From Candidatus Heimdallarchaeota archaeon (GTDB lineage: Archaea; Asgardarchaeota; Heimdallarchaeia; Heimdallarchaeales; Heimdallarchaeaceae), in assembly GCA_019057815.1 (NCBI GenBank), contig JAHLWR010000001.1, positions 86,001 through 150,000 of the forward strand: a DNA stretch of 64,000 nucleotides, given 5' to 3'. The notes below the pieces were generated by a model, which ran no database searches, was not told the DNA's origin, and was given only the letters and a program-made list of their open reading frames with translations. Position numbers and translations under genes: made by a program. Positions 35,514-43,358 of this stretch are shown here, piece after piece. Position 1 is the stretch's first letter; each line of letters starts with the position of its first letter.

Positions 35514-36902
35514 TTAGAGAGATAATTTCTCGAATCTTGCTTGGAAAAATCTCAAATACTCTGGTTCATAAATCATTTTTAATCCTGCAATTGTATCTCT
35601 TTTTTCATATAGATTTATTACTGAATTTGCAACATACTCCATGTGAGTATTTGTATAAACCCTTCTAGGAATCGTTAACCTAACCAATTCTAATGCAGGG
35701 AAGATATTCTCACCAGTTTTTGAATCTCTACCTATTGAAACAGCACCTCTTTCCATAGTCCTAACTGCAGAATCTTCATATATCGCTGCTGATAATGTTT
35801 GCCCGGGCCATTGTTCTCTTTGTAGATGAGGTAGGAATTCTAATGCATTAATAAAAATTGCATGACCACCAATAGGTTTCACAATTGGGACATTAGCCTG
35901 TATAAGCAATTCTCCTAAGTAGCGAACTTGATTTATTCTATACTTTAGATATTCATATTGTGTTCCTTCCCTTAGTCCTCTTGCAAGAGCCTCCATATCT
36001 CGCCCTGCCATACCACCATAAGTATGAAGACCTTCATAGATAACTACTGAACTTCGTGTTGCTTCAAATATCTCCTTATCATTCGTTGCGATGAAACCGC
36101 CTATATTTACTAGACAATCTTTCTTCGAACTATGAATACATCCATCAGAATAACTCATCATTTCATTTAAGATGTCAATTATTGGTGTATCTTCATAACC
36201 TTTTTCCCTTTCTCTTATAAAATAAGCATTTTCACAAGAACGTGTGATATCATATATTACCTTGATTTTATAGTCATTACAAAATTCCCTTAACTTTCGA
36301 AGATTTTCCATAGAGATAGGTTGACCACCAGCCATGTTGACATTCATTTCCACATTAACAAAAGCTATCTTATCGAGTCCATATTCATCTATGTAACCTT
36401 GCAACTTCTCAAAATCTATATTGCCTTTGAAAGGGTGTAAATTTTCAGGATCATGGGCTTCATCTATTACTGTATCAATCATCTTTCCACCAGCTATCTC
36501 CACATGTAGTTTTGAAGTTGTAAAATACATATTTCTAGGAACAATTTGCCCTGGTTTTATAAGATATCTTGACATTAGATGTTCAGCAGCTCTTCCTTGA
36601 TGAGTTGGAACAACGTATTTATATCCGAGTATATCTTGTACTGCTTTTTCTAGATTATAGAAATTCTTACTGCCTGCATATGCTTCATCTCCAAGCATCA
36701 TACCAGCCCATTGATTATCAGACATAGCAGATGTACCAGAATCTGTTAAAATATCAATATAAACGTCTTCAGATAACAGCAAAAATGTATTAAATCCTGC
36801 TTCTCTTATTGCTTCTTTTCTTCTTTTTTCAGAAGGAAGATTGACAGGTTCAACAACTTTAATTTTAAATGGTTCAACTGGAGGTTGCATATTCTCAATC
36901 AT
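35514..36902 (-). CDS. Tyrosine phenol-lyase / tryptophanase family enzyme
   Basis: A 462-aa PLP enzyme of the beta-eliminating lyase family. Visible are LLTDSGTSAMSDNQWAG-like residues (about 54-70, beginning ILTDSGTSAM), GDEAYAGSKNFYNLE, VPTHQGRAAEHL, SSKKDCLVNIGGF with the PLP Lys, YEGLHTYGGMAGRDMEA and the C-terminal YEPEYLRFFQARF. Several positions match tyrosine phenol-lyase rather than tryptophanase: Thr in YFTTSK, Arg in VRTMERG, and Phe where tryptophanase has His in the C-terminal R(F/H)F motif. It would split tyrosine to phenol, pyruvate and ammonia. The ATG at 36902 is preferred, with AGGTG upstream. Specificity needs assay. Confidence 0.88.
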   Translation of the reverse strand: MIENMQPPVEPFKIKVVEPVNLPSEKRRKEAIREAGFNTFLLLSEDVYIDILTDSGTSAMSDNQWAGMMLGDEAYAGSKNFYNLEKAVQDILGYKYVVPTHQGRAAEHLMSRYLIKPGQIVPRNMYFTTSKLHVEIAGGKMIDTVIDEAHDPENLHPFKGNIDFEKLQGYIDEYGLDKIAFVNVEMNVNMAGGQPISMENLRKLREFCNDYKIKVIYDITRSCENAYFIREREKGYEDTPIIDILNEMMSYSDGCIHSSKKDCLVNIGGFIATNDKEIFEATRSSVVIYEGLHTYGGMAGRDMEALARGLREGTQYEYLKYRINQVRYLGELLIQANVPIVKPIGGHAIFINALEFLPHLQREQWPGQTLSAAIYEDSAVRTMERGAVSIGRDSKTGENIFPALELVRLTIPRRVYTNTHMEYVANSVINLYEKRDTIAGLKMIYEPEYLRFFQARFEKLSL

Positions 36903-37122
36903 GCACACCTAAATTAAAAAGATTTTGTGGTCAAATTACCACCTGTTTCTAAAAGCTAAAACACAATTGAGTGGTACATGCGTTATGAGAGTTAAATCTT
37001 CTTGAAAAAAGTTCAAATTTTTTACTCATTTTATTAAGATAGAAAAAAAAGAATATTTCATCCAATAAGCAGATTAGATAATCTTTATATCTGGTAAGAA
37101 AAAAAATCATGTGGTTATTAAA

Positions 37123-38286
37123 ATGACAGAGTTAACAAAGACTCCGATGTGGAAAGTACATGAGGAAGCAGGAGCCCGTATGACTGATTTTGCAGGTTAC
37201 TACTTACCCGTTTCTTACACAGGTATTGATGAAGAGATTATGGCTACAAGAGAGAATGTATCCATAGTTGAAGTAACAGACATGGGTCGTTATTCCTTGA
37301 AAGGCAAATATGCATCCAAACTTATGGAACTTCTTACTCCTCGAGATATTGCTGCCATGTCTGACATGAAATGTGGTTACACTTATTATCTTAATGAAAA
37401 CGGTGGTTATCGTGATGACACAATTATTGGTAAAAAGAACGCAGAAGACTTTTTCAATGTCTGTAATGCAGGCTCTCAAACTACAAAAGTTTTAGCTTGG
37501 ATAGGTCAGTTTGTTGAAATCTTTAAAGAGATGACAGGTGAACCTCTTGAATTCAAAGATTGGACACTAGAAACCACTATGTTCGCTGTTCAAGGACCCA
37601 ATTATAAAATCATTCTAGATAATTTGGGTGTTCCTGATACTGGTAGATGGAAGATGGTTGAAGCTGAAGTAGCTGGTTGCAAATGTTTATTCACAGGAAC
37701 AGGCTACACAGGTGAGAGTGGTTTTGAAGTAGTAATCTTTGATTCTGATCTTGCAAATCCTGAAAAAGGTATTAAAGTTTGGAACGCCATTCTTGAAGCA
37801 GGCAAGGAAGTTGGTATTGCTCTTTGTGGTCTTGGTGCTCGAGATATCCTACGTTTAGAAGCTGGTTTACCTTTATATGGTGAGGACATTCATGAGGATG
37901 TTAATCCCTATGAAGCTGCCTTTGGATTTCCAGCATTCTGTAAAACTGATAAGGAACCATTTTTCTTTGGTAAAGCCGCTGTAACAAAGGCTAAACAAGA
38001 AGGCGTCAAAATTATGCATGTATGTATTAAACTCAAAGAAAAGGGTATCCCACGTGCAGGATACGACATACTGAATAAAAATGGTGAAAAAATTGGACAT
38101 ATGGTTAATGGTGGACGTTCCCCCACAATAGGAAATATTGGTATCGGTATGGGGTTTGTAGATATTGAATACTCCAAACCAAATACAGAGGTTCTAATCC
38201 AAATACGTAAGAAACAAATTCTAGCTGAAGTTGTACAAATGCCCTTTTATGACATGAAAAAATGGGGATGGAAGAGAGAAGCCTAA
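37123..38286 (+). CDS. gcvT: Glycine cleavage system T protein (aminomethyltransferase)
   Basis: A 387-aa folate-dependent aminomethyltransferase releasing ammonia and methylene-THF from the aminomethyl-lipoyl H protein. Visible are TPMWKVHEEAGARMTDFAGY (N-terminus), REnVSIVEVTDMGRY, YTYYLNENGGYRDD, GYTGESGFEV (about 197-206) and CGLGARDILRLEAGLPLYGEDIHE in two adjacent motifs. GGRSPTIGNIGIGMGFV lies near the C-terminus. The ATG at 37123 is chosen over a GTG four codons earlier. TATA-like CTTTATATC at 37083-37091 would place the transcript start close to the ATG. It is separated by 11 kb from gcvH-gcvPA-gcvPB. A T-rich tail at 38296-38330 may terminate it. Confidence 0.95.
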   Translation: MTELTKTPMWKVHEEAGARMTDFAGYYLPVSYTGIDEEIMATRENVSIVEVTDMGRYSLKGKYASKLMELLTPRDIAAMSDMKCGYTYYLNENGGYRDDTIIGKKNAEDFFNVCNAGSQTTKVLAWIGQFVEIFKEMTGEPLEFKDWTLETTMFAVQGPNYKIILDNLGVPDTGRWKMVEAEVAGCKCLFTGTGYTGESGFEVVIFDSDLANPEKGIKVWNAILEAGKEVGIALCGLGARDILRLEAGLPLYGEDIHEDVNPYEAAFGFPAFCKTDKEPFFFGKAAVTKAKQEGVKIMHVCIKLKEKGIPRAGYDILNKNGEKIGHMVNGGRSPTIGNIGIGMGFVDIEYSKPNTEVLIQIRKKQILAEVVQMPFYDMKKWGWKREA

Positions 38287-38341
38287 GTTCTCCTCAATTT
38301 CTTTTTTATTTTTTACTTTTATTATCAATACTCATTGTTCA

Positions 38342-39127
38342 CTATTCAAATTCGAACTCAGCTATTTCTCCGCCTACTATATGATAATGCATGTCGATAC
38401 GCTCAGCTTTAGGGATTTTTTCACTGTTCATTTCCTTTTCAATTTTCTCTTTCAACTTATTAAATTCAACTTGAAAACTTGTCAATAATTTTAAGATTTC
38501 AAAAGTATGTCTAGGTTTAGATATCTTCATAACAAGAGGGAAGTTGGCTAAACTTCCTAGTGGATAATTTGGATTCTTGGGTTTAGCCCCGCGCATAAAT
38601 GCCTTTTCAGCATTATCTAAATTATTAAGCATAATATTTTCAAGAATACGATTATAAGCAAAACTTCTTTTCTCTTTCTTACATTGCTGTCCTAAGTCAG
38701 GATGATTTGCAAGCAGTTCCATATAAATTTTTGAGATCTCCTTATCAGACTGTTCTAATAGTTTATCAAAAACAGCCATCATCTTATCTTCTACATCTTC
38801 CTTAGAGGGTTCTCCGAAATGCCGACTTGCTAACGAGGAAAGACAATAGTAGATACCTTTGTGTGAATCTGTCATTTCGACATCGATTTCTAGTAAGGAT
38901 GGAGGTTTTTTCATTTCCTTTATATGATGGTAGATAGTAGCATCGTTCTTACCCAAAAGTTTTGCCAATTTCTTTATATTTGCTGAACCAAAATTGGTAA
39001 TTGCCATTATTATGGCGTATCTTGTCTCAATACTGTATGTTTCATCTATCTTTTTTTGAATAACTGGGTCTTTCAATGCTTCCTTCAATTTCTTGTAATC
39101 TATTTTTATTTTATCTTGTTTATTCAT
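38342..39127 (-). CDS. Winged-helix (ArsR-like) transcriptional regulator
   Basis: A 261-aa protein with a winged helix near residues 34-80. The recognition part is NIKKLAKLLGKNDATIYHHI (about 54-73), a pattern typical of archaeal ArsR-like regulators. The C-terminal 180 residues are helical and of unrecognised type, perhaps a ligand or dimerisation domain. Three TTTGAT/ATCAAA elements lie in the gap upstream between its own TATA box and that of the divergent acetyltransferase gene, which suggests autoregulation. No effector can be named. The 3' end converges with gcvT, 55 bases away. Confidence 0.82.
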   Translation of the reverse strand: MNKQDKIKIDYKKLKEALKDPVIQKKIDETYSIETRYAIIMAITNFGSANIKKLAKLLGKNDATIYHHIKEMKKPPSLLEIDVEMTDSHKGIYYCLSSLASRHFGEPSKEDVEDKMMAVFDKLLEQSDKEISKIYMELLANHPDLGQQCKKEKRSFAYNRILENIMLNNLDNAEKAFMRGAKPKNPNYPLGSLANFPLVMKISKPRHTFEILKLLTSFQVEFNKLKEKIEKEMNSEKIPKAERIDMHYHIVGGEIAEFEFE

Positions 39128-39192
39128 CCCACTATCTCCAGTTTTAGGTTCTAACTATAGAAAATAAAGCTTTCAGATATATAAATTTAACC

Positions 39193-39251
39193 ATCAAAAC
39201 AATTTGATTATCAAAATGTTTATAAACAAGTCGAAGTAAATAAGATTTGAT
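39193..39251. promoter_or_regulatory. TTTGAT/ATCAAA dyads in the divergent regulator-GNAT gap
   Basis: ATCAAA (39193), TTTGAT (39203), ATCAAA (39210) and TTTGAT (39246) form overlapping dyads, the central one being a perfect 6-1-6 palindrome (TTTGAT-T-ATCAAA, 39203-39215). The array lies between a minus-strand TATA (TTTATATATC, about 39174-39184) and a plus-strand TATA (GTTTATAAAC, about 39218-39227). A protein bound here could block both promoters. The regulator at 38342 is the natural candidate, by inference from position. Confidence 0.5.
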
Positions 39252-39307
39252 GATTAAATTATTATCATAGCCAAATCAGTATTAGTGAAATATCAAAAGT
39301 GAAACAT

Positions 39308-40339
39308 ATGAATACACTGACAAGTACGAAAATAATTGTAGAAAATGAAGAATTAGAATTCAGAGAATGGAATTTTGAGAAGGATCATGAAAATGTATCA
39401 GCCCTACTTGAAATAGTTTTTGAGAAAGAATTGGAATCAAAAGGTCTTAGTATTAAAAATATCTTCAATGAATATAAATCAATGCTCCCTTTTCTCAAAT
39501 TCTTGAGTATATTCAACAAAAATTTCAAGCACATTTTGGATGGCTATGTTATTGAAAACGAGGAAGGTAACATTGTTTCTTCTGTTAATGTTGGTTATGC
39601 TATGGGAGATAAATATGAAGTGGCGATGGTTGCTACTCATCCAGACTATAGAAGAAGAGGTTTAGCTAGGAAATTGGTTACAAAGGCAGTTAATCATGCT
39701 AAAAATCTTGGTGCTAAGATGTGCGTTCTTGAAGTTTTGGATATAAATGAACCAGCTTATAAATTGTATCGAAGTTTAGGTTTTGTTCACTATGATAGTA
39801 TCACTAGACAAAAATTAGATCACGAGAAGTTAGCAACAATTAATTCAATTGAAATTCCTGACAGATATCACTTAAAAGAGATGAAGCGTAATAAAAAAAC
39901 CAATCAAGCTAGGTTTGATTTAGATAAAAGAGTTACACCTAAAGAAGTGCAAAGGTTTAGACCTATTGAGAGGAGTAAATATCATAAGTCACTCATAATA
40001 AAAATAATTCGACCTTTTGCTAAATTAGTTCTTAGAATCAAACTCAGTAGCTGGACTATTCACCATGACAACAAACTGGTGGGAACAATTTACGTTAATG
40101 TTAGTCGTAAAGAAGGAACTCCGCATAGAGTAGATTTGATGATCGACCCTGAACATACTGAAAGATTAGCTGAACCTATGTTAACTTATGCTTTGGAGTT
40201 CACTGAAAAGAATTTGACAACTGAACAAAAGATTATAGTTGAGTTTCGAATTTCTGAAGAAAATCAGATAGCAGCTTGCAAAAAACATGGCTTTGTTGAA
40301 GTCGAAGCAATGCATCTACTAGGTTTAAAATTCGAATAG
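39308..40339 (+). CDS. Tandem GNAT-family N-acetyltransferase
   Basis: A 343-aa protein with two GNAT-like folds. The first, about residues 10-175, has a clear acetyl-CoA loop: VATHPDYRRRGLARKLV (about 110-126), followed by AYKLYRSLGF. The second, about 200-343, is degenerate: SWTIHHDNKLVGTIYV, DLMIDPEHTERLAEPM and ACKKHGFVEVE keep the strand order but lack the R/QxxGxG loop, so it is probably non-catalytic. The acceptor is unknown. The ATG at 39308 is used; a GTG three codons earlier is an alternative. It is divergent from the winged-helix regulator and may be its target. Confidence 0.85.
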   Translation: MNTLTSTKIIVENEELEFREWNFEKDHENVSALLEIVFEKELESKGLSIKNIFNEYKSMLPFLKFLSIFNKNFKHILDGYVIENEEGNIVSSVNVGYAMGDKYEVAMVATHPDYRRRGLARKLVTKAVNHAKNLGAKMCVLEVLDINEPAYKLYRSLGFVHYDSITRQKLDHEKLATINSIEIPDRYHLKEMKRNKKTNQARFDLDKRVTPKEVQRFRPIERSKYHKSLIIKIIRPFAKLVLRIKLSSWTIHHDNKLVGTIYVNVSRKEGTPHRVDLMIDPEHTERLAEPMLTYALEFTEKNLTTEQKIIVEFRISEENQIAACKKHGFVEVEAMHLLGLKFE

Positions 40340-40346
40340 ATACAGT

Positions 40347-41213
40347 TTAAAATGATAAATTATCTTCTTTTTCTCTTTCTTCTCTTTCTTCTCTTTCTCT
40401 TTCTTCTTTCTTTTGCAGATATTCGTTTGGATTTTCCCAGACAGGTATTTTTCCTTTATTTATATGCTCGTTTAAGAATATAGTAGCTGCAGTATCTAGG
40501 TCTAATTCTCCGCCTTTCTTTCTTTTATTCCTTTTTTCAGCAAATTTTTCTATAAACTCTACAGGTGTTTCATAATTAATACCATAGATTTCTTTTATAA
40601 CATTAGGTTTAATCGTATCTATCCGATTAACTAATGCCCATGAAGCTCTTAAAGTATCTGGGAGTTGTTCAGGTCTAATAGTTCCTAGTAGTAGTTTATC
40701 TGTAAGTGAAAGATTTGAAGGGAGGACTCCAGGGGTATCGAATATACGTAGACGAGTTGTAATTCTCAGTACTTGTATTGCTTTTGTGAACCCTGGTATT
40801 GGGGCCACAGGTGCACTAGAACGTCCTTTTAATATATTTATCAATGAACTCTTTCCAGTGTTAGGTAATCCAATAAAACATGATGTAATAAAGAAAATCT
40901 CCCCTTTAACTGATCGGATTATCGCTTTTTTTAGTACATTAGTACTAAGTCTTTCTCTTGCAGAAGTTGCAATAACGGATATTCCTTCGTCCATAAAGAT
41001 TTTTTTCCACTGGTTTACCACCTGTCTTGGCACTAAATCTACTTTATTCATTGCAATGAGTAAAGTTTTACCTCTTACTCTTTTCACCATGTTTTCATAT
41101 TTCTTTGCACGAGAAAGGCTAGGAAAACGACCGTCGATTACTTCGACTACTACATCACTTCCCCTAATCATCTTTCGTACCATTGCTGGATAGTCTCTCT
41201 TTTTACCCATTAG
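40347..41213 (-). CDS. Circularly permuted GTPase (YlqF/RbgA-Nog2-like)
   Basis: A 288-aa GTPase whose motifs occur in permuted order: G4 NKVD (MNKVDLVP) first, then G5-like TSA, then G1 GLPNTGKSS, G2 threonine in PGFTKAIQ and G3 DTPG (RIFDTPGVL). This order and the N-terminal MIRGSDVVVEVIDGRFP mark the YlqF/YawG family, which helps assemble the large ribosomal subunit. The C-terminus is a charged repeat of Arg-Glu units (EEREREEREEREKE). The start is uncertain: ATG at 41213 (MGKKRDYPAM) fits the family, while an ATG at 41258 would overlap the upstream small gene by 26 bases. An upstream extension to 41342 is open but overlaps that gene further. Confidence 0.88.
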   Translation of the reverse strand, partial: LMGKKRDYPAMVRKMIRGSDVVVEVIDGRFPSLSRAKKYENMVKRVRGKTLLIAMNKVDLVPRQVVNQWKKIFMDEGISVIATSARERLSTNVLKKAIIRSVKGEIFFITSCFIGLPNTGKSSLINILKGRSSAPVAPIPGFTKAIQVLRITTRLRIFDTPGVLPSNLSLTDKLLLGTIRPEQLPDTLRASWALVNRIDTIKPNVIKEIYGINYETPVEFIEKFAEKRNKRKKGGELDLDTAATIFLNEHINKGKIPVWENPNEYLQKKEEREREEREEREKEDNLSF

Positions 41214-41232
41214 TTTCACTGTCTTTTTGAAC

Positions 41233-41418
41233 CTAAATTTCTCGTGGAGGACCAACATCTGGGTGACCGGGTCTAAAAGGGTCCTTAGGAGGTATGTCGG
41301 GTTTAAAAGGTGGAAAACCATGATCTCTGACGTGGGTTTCAATCAATCTACGTAATCTTTCCACCTCACGCTCAAGTTTTTCTACTCTCTCTTCAAGAAT
41401 TATAGATTTTCGTTCCAT
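41233..41418 (-). CDS. 61-aa coiled-coil plus proline-rich small protein
   Basis: A small protein of unknown function. Residues 1-30 form a heptad-like helix (ILEERVEKLEREVERLRRLI) and residues 35-61 a proline-rich tail with three 'P-(D/F)-x-P-P' type turns (FPPFKPDIPPKDPFRPGHPD). The ATG at 41418 is preferred because upstream codons overlap the divergent TatD gene. The coding strand shows a sensible amino-acid pattern, and the gene ends 19 bases before the preferred start of the permuted GTPase, so the two are probably cotranscribed. I do not recognise the family. Confidence 0.6.
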   Translation of the reverse strand: MERKSIILEERVEKLEREVERLRRLIETHVRDHGFPPFKPDIPPKDPFRPGHPDVGPPREI

Positions 41419-41469
41419 GATTTCTCTGATACAAACAAAAAATATAAACGATGTGTTTCTTGTTAAAAT

Positions 41470-42243
41470 ATGAAATTTCATGATGCCCATTGTCATATTC
41501 CTGTTAACTACTTTTACAATAGAATTGACCAACACATGAAAATGTGGCTTGAAATGGGATTAGAATATGTTATTGGAGTATCAACAAAATACAATGAATC
41601 ATTGAAAATTTTAGAAGTTAGTAAGAAATATGAACAAATTATACCCGGTATTGGCATTCACCCTTGGAAAGCAAAATCACCATTGAAAGAAGAGACAAAA
41701 AAATCTTTTTCCGACATTCTAGAAAACAATTCCCTGATTGTCATAGGAGAAATTGGTTTAGATCATCATTTCATCAAGAAAACAGAATTATATCCATTCC
41801 AAGAAGATTACTTGAAGTTTTTTTTGAGCTTAGCCGAAAAACATTCAGTTCCAGTTAATATTCACACTAAGGGTGCAGAAAAGGAGTGTTCAGATATCTT
41901 ATCATCTTACAAGATTCATAGTAGTAAGATCCTTATTCATTGGTATAGTGGTCCAAAAACCGTTTTGAGAATATTTCGGGATAGAGGATATTATTTCAGT
42001 GTTAATCCTTCAATACTTGGCGGAAGTACCCACATTAAAGTAGTTGAAGAGAATGACATATCGCAACTTTTGACAGAGAGTGATGGCAATGTTAAGTACA
42101 ATATAAATAATGAACGTGTTGTAGGATCACCAAAACTTGTTCCACAAATAATAGAAAAAATAGCATCTCTAAAATCGGAAACTATAGATACTTTAAGTAC
42201 TGTTATACATGCAAACCTTCTTAGATATCTGAATCTTCCGTAA
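41470..42243 (+). CDS. TatD-family metal-dependent hydrolase
   Basis: A 257-aa TIM-barrel hydrolase. Metal ligands are visible in order: HDAHCHIP (HxH, residues 4-11), IGEIGLDHHF (Glu, about 96-105), VNIHTKG (His, about 136-142), LIHWYSG (His, about 159-165), with a less obvious Asp near 220. TatD proteins are 3'-5' exonucleases or DNases; the archaeal TatD-like branch is poorly studied. Length is the family norm. It diverges from the small coiled-coil gene, 51 bases away, with an AT-rich shared promoter region. The DHH phosphoesterase follows 57 bases downstream and may be cotranscribed with it. Confidence 0.88.
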   Translation: MKFHDAHCHIPVNYFYNRIDQHMKMWLEMGLEYVIGVSTKYNESLKILEVSKKYEQIIPGIGIHPWKAKSPLKEETKKSFSDILENNSLIVIGEIGLDHHFIKKTELYPFQEDYLKFFLSLAEKHSVPVNIHTKGAEKECSDILSSYKIHSSKILIHWYSGPKTVLRIFRDRGYYFSVNPSILGGSTHIKVVEENDISQLLTESDGNVKYNINNERVVGSPKLVPQIIEKIASLKSETIDTLSTVIHANLLRYLNLP

Positions 42244-42300
42244 AATAATAAAAAGATATCAAACGAAAATAAGAAAAAGACCTACTAAGATACATAGTTC

Positions 42301-43332
42301 ATGCCTTCTATGAGTCTCAGTAGTGTTCTTAATCAGAAAAAACATTACAAAGATACTATTAAATCTCTACTTTCTGATTCTAGACCTAAAGTTGCTTTCC
42401 ACTTTAATTGTTGTGATGGCATGGTTTCTGCAGCTATTGTTTACAAGCTTTTCGAAAAAACGGATTTGCTTTTTTTACCTATAGACTATCCTATTATTAG
42501 AGACAAAGATATAGCACTAGATTTATCTCAATCAAACTGGCATACAATTGTAGATCTTGAACCTTTTAATACTGAAGAATTAGAACTTTTTGCAGATCAC
42601 CACATTTCTAATCAAAATAAGGAAATAAAAGCAAAAACCAGTTATTTCACTGCTGGTGCCCCTAGTACAGCTTTTCTTCTTTCCCAAGCCTTCCACTCTC
42701 AACTTCCTGAACACTTACTTGAACTTGCTAAGATGACAGAAATCACTGATACAGCTAGTTACAAAATTCCACCCCCTACAGTTTTTTCAGAAAATCAAGA
42801 AAAATACACATGGGATGAAAGGATTTGGCTACTTGAAGATGCTTGCAAAACTACTTTCACAGTTAAAAATCATCAAAAACTTGTAAAAATCCTAGCTGAT
42901 GAGGGTTGGGAAGGATTATGGAAGAAGGACATTTTAAAACGTATTAAGAATCTCCGTTATGGAAAATCCCAAGCAATGGACATTGCTAACCAAATCGAAA
43001 TAACCAATTTTCCAATCATTATTGATAAACCCGTTCACCATAATTTGACATTTATTGCTTATGAAATAATGCGTCAAGGTTCAATCGGTACAGCTTACTT
43101 GACTGTTTATCCCTCTGTAACTCGAATCAGTTTAAGATTAAGTAAATCTCTTTCAGATGAAGAAATTGAAAAATACAGAGTGGACCTCTTGGCTAAAAAA
43201 ATGTCTGGTGGAGGACACAAACCTGCTTCAGGAGCCCAGACTGAGAACCTTGAGATAGCTCTTGAGACTATTCAAAAATGGGTAAAAAAAGTGGGATTGA
43301 GTTTCTCTATTGCCGATTTAAGAGATTTTTAA
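42301..43332 (+). CDS. DHH-family phosphoesterase
   Basis: A 343-aa protein of the DHH superfamily (RecJ/NrnA/oligoribonuclease-like). Motif I is FHFNCCDGMVSAAIV (about 33-47), in which the usual D-x-D of DADG is NCCDG. Motif III is the name-giving ADHHIS (about 97-102). The DHHA1 domain ends with GGGHKPASGAQ (about 300-310), the substrate-binding glycine/His loop. These enzymes hydrolyse short oligonucleotides, cyclic dinucleotides or phosphoanhydrides. The first Asp of motif I is replaced by Asn/Cys, so one metal site may be changed. It follows the TatD gene, perhaps forming a nuclease pair. Confidence 0.87.
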   Translation: MPSMSLSSVLNQKKHYKDTIKSLLSDSRPKVAFHFNCCDGMVSAAIVYKLFEKTDLLFLPIDYPIIRDKDIALDLSQSNWHTIVDLEPFNTEELELFADHHISNQNKEIKAKTSYFTAGAPSTAFLLSQAFHSQLPEHLLELAKMTEITDTASYKIPPPTVFSENQEKYTWDERIWLLEDACKTTFTVKNHQKLVKILADEGWEGLWKKDILKRIKNLRYGKSQAMDIANQIEITNFPIIIDKPVHHNLTFIAYEIMRQGSIGTAYLTVYPSVTRISLRLSKSLSDEEIEKYRVDLLAKKMSGGGHKPASGAQTENLEIALETIQKWVKKVGLSFSIADLRDF

Positions 43333-43358
43333 GGAAAAGAAAAAGAAGTTTTGAACCC

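Noticed and set aside
40366-40416. TCTTTCTTCTC tandem repeat suspected as a repeat element
   Set aside because: It is the coding sequence of the Arg-Glu-rich C-terminus of the permuted GTPase, not an independent element.
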